Of a stretch of 34,362 nucleotides of DNA, positions 32,083 through 34,362 are shown piece by piece. The DNA lies in assembly GCF_001476815.1 (NCBI RefSeq), contig NZ_LDSL01000151.1, positions 1 to 34,362 on the forward strand, given 5' to 3'. This DNA comes from Pseudacidovorax intermedius. Its GTDB lineage: Bacteria > Pseudomonadota > Gammaproteobacteria > Burkholderiales > Burkholderiaceae_C. The translations under genes and the position numbers were made by a program. Under the pieces are notes generated by a model. The model made no database searches and was not told where the DNA came from. It saw nothing but the letters and a program-made list of their open reading frames with translations. Numbering within the stretch: the first letter of the stretch is position 1; every line of letters begins with the position of its first letter.

Positions 32083-32981
32083 AGTTCCGGCGCATCCTGC
32101 AAGCCTGCAGCGCCTTCAGGCGGGCCGTGACCGCCCTGCTGCTGGCCGCCGCGCTGCCGGCCCTGTACGCCGCCCCCGTCGAGGTGGTGGACGAGCGCGG
32201 CGCCACCGTGCGCCTGGCCCAGCCGCCGCAGCGCATCGTGGCGCTGCTGCCTTCGCTGACCGAAACGGTCTGCGTGCTCGGCGCCTGCGAGCGCCTGGTC
32301 GGCGTGGACCGCTATTCCAACTGGCCCGATCCGGTGCGCAAGCTGCCCCAGGTGGGCGGCGGCATCGATCCCAACGTCGAGGCCGTGGTCGCGCTGCGGC
32401 CCGACCTGGTGCTGGCCGCCAAGTCCTCGCGCGTGGTGGAGCGGCTGCAGGCCCTGGGCCTGACGGTGGCCGTCCTCGAGCCCAAGACCCAGGCCGACGT
32501 CGAACGCGTCATGGTGAAGGTCGGCACGCTGCTGGGCGTGGAGGGCGCGCCCGTGCTCTGGAAGCGGTTGCAGGCCGACCTGGACGCCGCCGCCCGCTCG
32601 GTGCCCGAAGCCCGGCGCGGTCAGCGCGTGTATTTCGAGGTCAACAACGGCCCCTACGCGGCCGGCGAGAGCTCCTTCATGGGCGAGACGCTGACCCGCC
32701 TGGGCGCGCGCAACATCGTGCCGGCGGCGATGGGGCCCTTTCCCAAGCTCAACCCCGAGTTCGTGGTGCGGGCCGACCCGGACCTGATCATGGTCGGCGC
32801 CCGCAGCGCCGTCGGCCTGGAGCAGCGGCCCGGCTGGGCCGGCATCCGCGCCGTGCGCGACGGCCGCATCTGCCGCTTCAGCGCCGCGCAGTCCGACGTG
32901 CTGGTGCGCCCCGGCCCGCGCCTGGGCGAGGCCGCGCGGTTGATGGCCGACTGCCTGGCCGGCCGGCCGCTGGCGGACTGA
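32079..32981 (+). CDS. btuF: Cobalamin ABC transporter periplasmic-binding protein
   Basis: This 300-aa protein has a signal peptide (cleavage after LYA near residue 31) and the class III (helical-backbone) binding-protein fold: 'PQRIVALLPSLTETVCVLGACERLVGVDRYSNWP' in the first lobe and 'PEFVVRADPDLIMVG' in the second. Among corrinoid/iron receptors, context with btuCD and the riboswitch supports vitamin B12. The start overlaps cobU by four bases. The permease gene follows after 19 bp. Confidence 0.9.
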   Translation: MKFRRILQACSAFRRAVTALLLAAALPALYAAPVEVVDERGATVRLAQPPQRIVALLPSLTETVCVLGACERLVGVDRYSNWPDPVRKLPQVGGGIDPNVEAVVALRPDLVLAAKSSRVVERLQALGLTVAVLEPKTQADVERVMVKVGTLLGVEGAPVLWKRLQADLDAAARSVPEARRGQRVYFEVNNGPYAAGESSFMGETLTRLGARNIVPAAMGPFPKLNPEFVVRADPDLIMVGARSAVGLEQRPGWAGIRAVRDGRICRFSAAQSDVLVRPGPRLGEAARLMADCLAGRPLAD

Positions 32982-33000
32982 TTCCCTGCGCCATCCGTCC

Positions 33001-34002
33001 ATGCCGAACACCCGCCGCGCCCCCTTGCTGATGCTGGCCCTGCTCGCGGCCGCGCTGCTGCTGGGTCTGCTGGGCGCGGCCGTCGGCAGCACCGGCGCCG
33101 AGCGGCTGTGGCAGCTGGCCCACGACCCGGTGGCCTGGCAGATCGTGCGAGACATCCGCCTGCCGCGCACCGTGGGCGCGTGGCTGGCGGGCGGGCTGCT
33201 CGGGCTGGCCGGTGCGGTGGCGCAGGGCCTGTTCCGCAATCCGCTGGCCGACCCCTGGCTGCTCGGCAGCGCCTCCGGAGCCGGCCTGGGCGTGGCGCTG
33301 GCGCTCACGGCCATCGGCGGCCCGCCCGCGGCGGCGGCCTGGGGCGTGCGCCTGGGCCTGACCGGGGCCGCCTTCGCCGGCGCCGTCGCCGCCGTGCTGC
33401 TGACCCTGACGCTGGCGCGCGGCGCCCAGCAGACGCTGCGGCTGCTGCTGGCCGGCGTCATCGTCGGCATGGTGCTGGGCGCCGCCAAGGACCTGCTCAC
33501 CCTGGCCGAAGCCGACGTGCTGCAGGCCCTGGTGGTCTTCATGCTGGGCAACACCGCGCTGGTGGGCTGGACGGCCTGCGGCGTCATGGCCGTGGCGCTG
33601 GCCGTGTGCCTGTTCGCCGCGCGGCTGCTGGCGCCGGTGCTCGACGGCCTGGCCCTGGGCGAGGCCACCGCCGCCAGCCTGGGCCTGCCGCTGCCCGCCA
33701 TGCGCGTGGCGCTGGTGGCCGTGCTGTCGCTGGCCACCGGCGCCGCCGTGGCGCAGACCGGGCTGATCGCCTTCGTCGGCCTGGCGGCGCCGCACCTGGT
33801 GCGCTCCATGGTCAAGACCACCCACGGCTGGCTGCTGATGCTGTCGGCCTTCATGGGCGGGCTGCTGCTGATGGCGGCCGACCTGCTGGCCCGCTGGCTG
33901 ATCGCGCCGCAGGAACTGCCGGTGGGCGTGCTGACGGCGGTGCTGGGCGGCAGCTACCTGCTGGTGCTGATGCACCGGCGCACGCGGAGCGGCGCGGCAT
34001 GA
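33001..34002 (+). CDS. btuC: Cobalamin ABC transporter permease (FecCD family)
   Basis: This 333-aa protein has about ten membrane helices. FecCD-family blocks are present: 'RLPRTVGAWLAGGLLGLAGAVAQGLFRNPLADPWLLGSASGAGLG' near the N-terminus and 'TGLIAFVGLAAPHLVRSMV', with the cytoplasmic coupling loop, towards the C-terminus. It forms the B12 channel with BtuD. Its stop shares ATGA with the ATPase start (33999-34002). Confidence 0.94.
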   Translation: MPNTRRAPLLMLALLAAALLLGLLGAAVGSTGAERLWQLAHDPVAWQIVRDIRLPRTVGAWLAGGLLGLAGAVAQGLFRNPLADPWLLGSASGAGLGVALALTAIGGPPAAAAWGVRLGLTGAAFAGAVAAVLLTLTLARGAQQTLRLLLAGVIVGMVLGAAKDLLTLAEADVLQALVVFMLGNTALVGWTACGVMAVALAVCLFAARLLAPVLDGLALGEATAASLGLPLPAMRVALVAVLSLATGAAVAQTGLIAFVGLAAPHLVRSMVKTTHGWLLMLSAFMGGLLLMAADLLARWLIAPQELPVGVLTAVLGGSYLLVLMHRRTRSGAA

Positions 34003-34362
34003 CGGGCGCGGCGCCATGGCCCGGTGCAGCGGCTGCCGATCCGTCGCCCGTGCTGGCGCTCCAGTGCGTGGACGCCAGCCTGGGCCGCACGCCCGTGCTG
34101 CACGGCATCGATTTGGCGCTGCGCGCCGGCCGCTGGACCAGCGTCGTCGGCCCCAATGGTGCCGGCAAGTCCACGCTGCTGCGGCTCATGGCCGGGCTGC
34201 TGGCGCCCACGGCCGGATCGGTGCGGCTGGACGGCCGGCCGCTCGCGCAGTGGCCGCACCGCGCCCGCGCCCGGCGCCTGGCCTGGCTGGCCCAGGGCGG
34301 GGCGGCCGACCCGGCGGCGGACGACCTGCTGGCCTACGACGTCGCCATGCTCGGCCGCCTGC
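33999..34362 (+). CDS. btuD: Cobalamin ABC transporter ATP-binding protein, partial
   Basis: The first 121 codons of an ABC ATPase are present and the gene runs off the end of the window. The Walker A motif 'VVGPNGAGKSTLLRLMAGLL' is complete, and a Q-loop glutamine follows in 'LAWLAQGG'. An unusual N-terminal extension 'MTGAAPWPGAAAADPSP' precedes the domain. The signature motif and Walker B lie outside the window. The overlap with btuC and the operon context support a role in B12 import. Confidence 0.9.
   Translation, partial: MTGAAPWPGAAAADPSPVLALQCVDASLGRTPVLHGIDLALRAGRWTSVVGPNGAGKSTLLRLMAGLLAPTAGSVRLDGRPLAQWPHRARARRLAWLAQGGAADPAADDLLAYDVAMLGRL

Noticed and set aside
30846-33854. Long minus-strand open frame opposite cobB, cobU, btuF and btuC
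   Set aside because: It is antisense to four well-supported genes, and its translation is Ser/Arg/Ala/Pro-rich without motifs.

Overview
The window comes from a GC-rich (about 70 %) betaproteobacterium of the order Burkholderiales, most likely Comamonadaceae. This is inferred from four things: the gene order usp-ccoIS-ccoNOQPG-ccoH-fnr-hemN, the order zapB-zapA-6S RNA-TauE, an orphan tripartite-tricarboxylate-type binding protein beside a malonyl-CoA decarboxylase, and the style of the interspersed GC-rich palindromes. No rRNA, tRNA, CRISPR array, insertion sequence or phage gene was recognised. Nearly all of the sequence is core or soft-core chromosome, with two short lower-GC insets.

Layout. 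(1) 1-1028: an interspersed palindrome and an RluA-type pseudouridine synthase (-). (2) About 1110-2650: a lower-GC inset with two orphan genes and about 500 bp of apparently non-coding DNA. (3) 2754-7092 (-): mprF and an acvB/virJ-like gene, a predicted pair that makes and removes aminoacylated phosphatidylglycerol, separated by two head-to-head copies of the same palindrome. (4) 7154-12121 (+): a malonate/malonyl-CoA module (malonyl-CoA decarboxylase, periplasmic binding protein, crotonase, malonyl-CoA synthetase). It ends in a run of three hairpins. (5) 12303-24671: a microaerobic respiration block with two universal stress proteins, the copper ATPase CcoI, CcoS, the cbb3 oxidase CcoNOQP, CcoG, a CcoH/FixH-like protein, a small unknown membrane protein, the oxygen sensor FNR, the oxygen-independent coproporphyrinogen oxidase HemN and a SafE-like membrane protein. 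Three well-formed FNR boxes tie the block together. (6) About 24690-25790: a second lower-GC inset with a CPBP-family membrane protease homologue. (7) 25836-27741 (-): zapB-like, zapA, a 6S RNA candidate and a TauE/SafE permease. (8) 27792-34362 (+): a cobalamin riboswitch with an unusually long internal arm, followed by a tightly packed operon btuB-cobB-cobU-btuF-btuC-btuD that runs off the window.

How it fits together. FNR, with its four Fe-S cysteines intact, probably senses falling oxygen and switches on the high-affinity cbb3 oxidase, its copper and haem supply (CcoI, CcoG, HemN) and the stress proteins, and may regulate itself. The B12 operon combines outer-membrane and inner-membrane uptake with two corrinoid enzymes under one riboswitch. 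The most noteworthy items are the expanded riboswitch arm, the FNR-box promoter geometry (including a possibly leaderless ccoI), the 6S RNA, the crotonase lacking the second hydratase glutamate, and the unassigned small genes. I did not find a convincing wholly new system.
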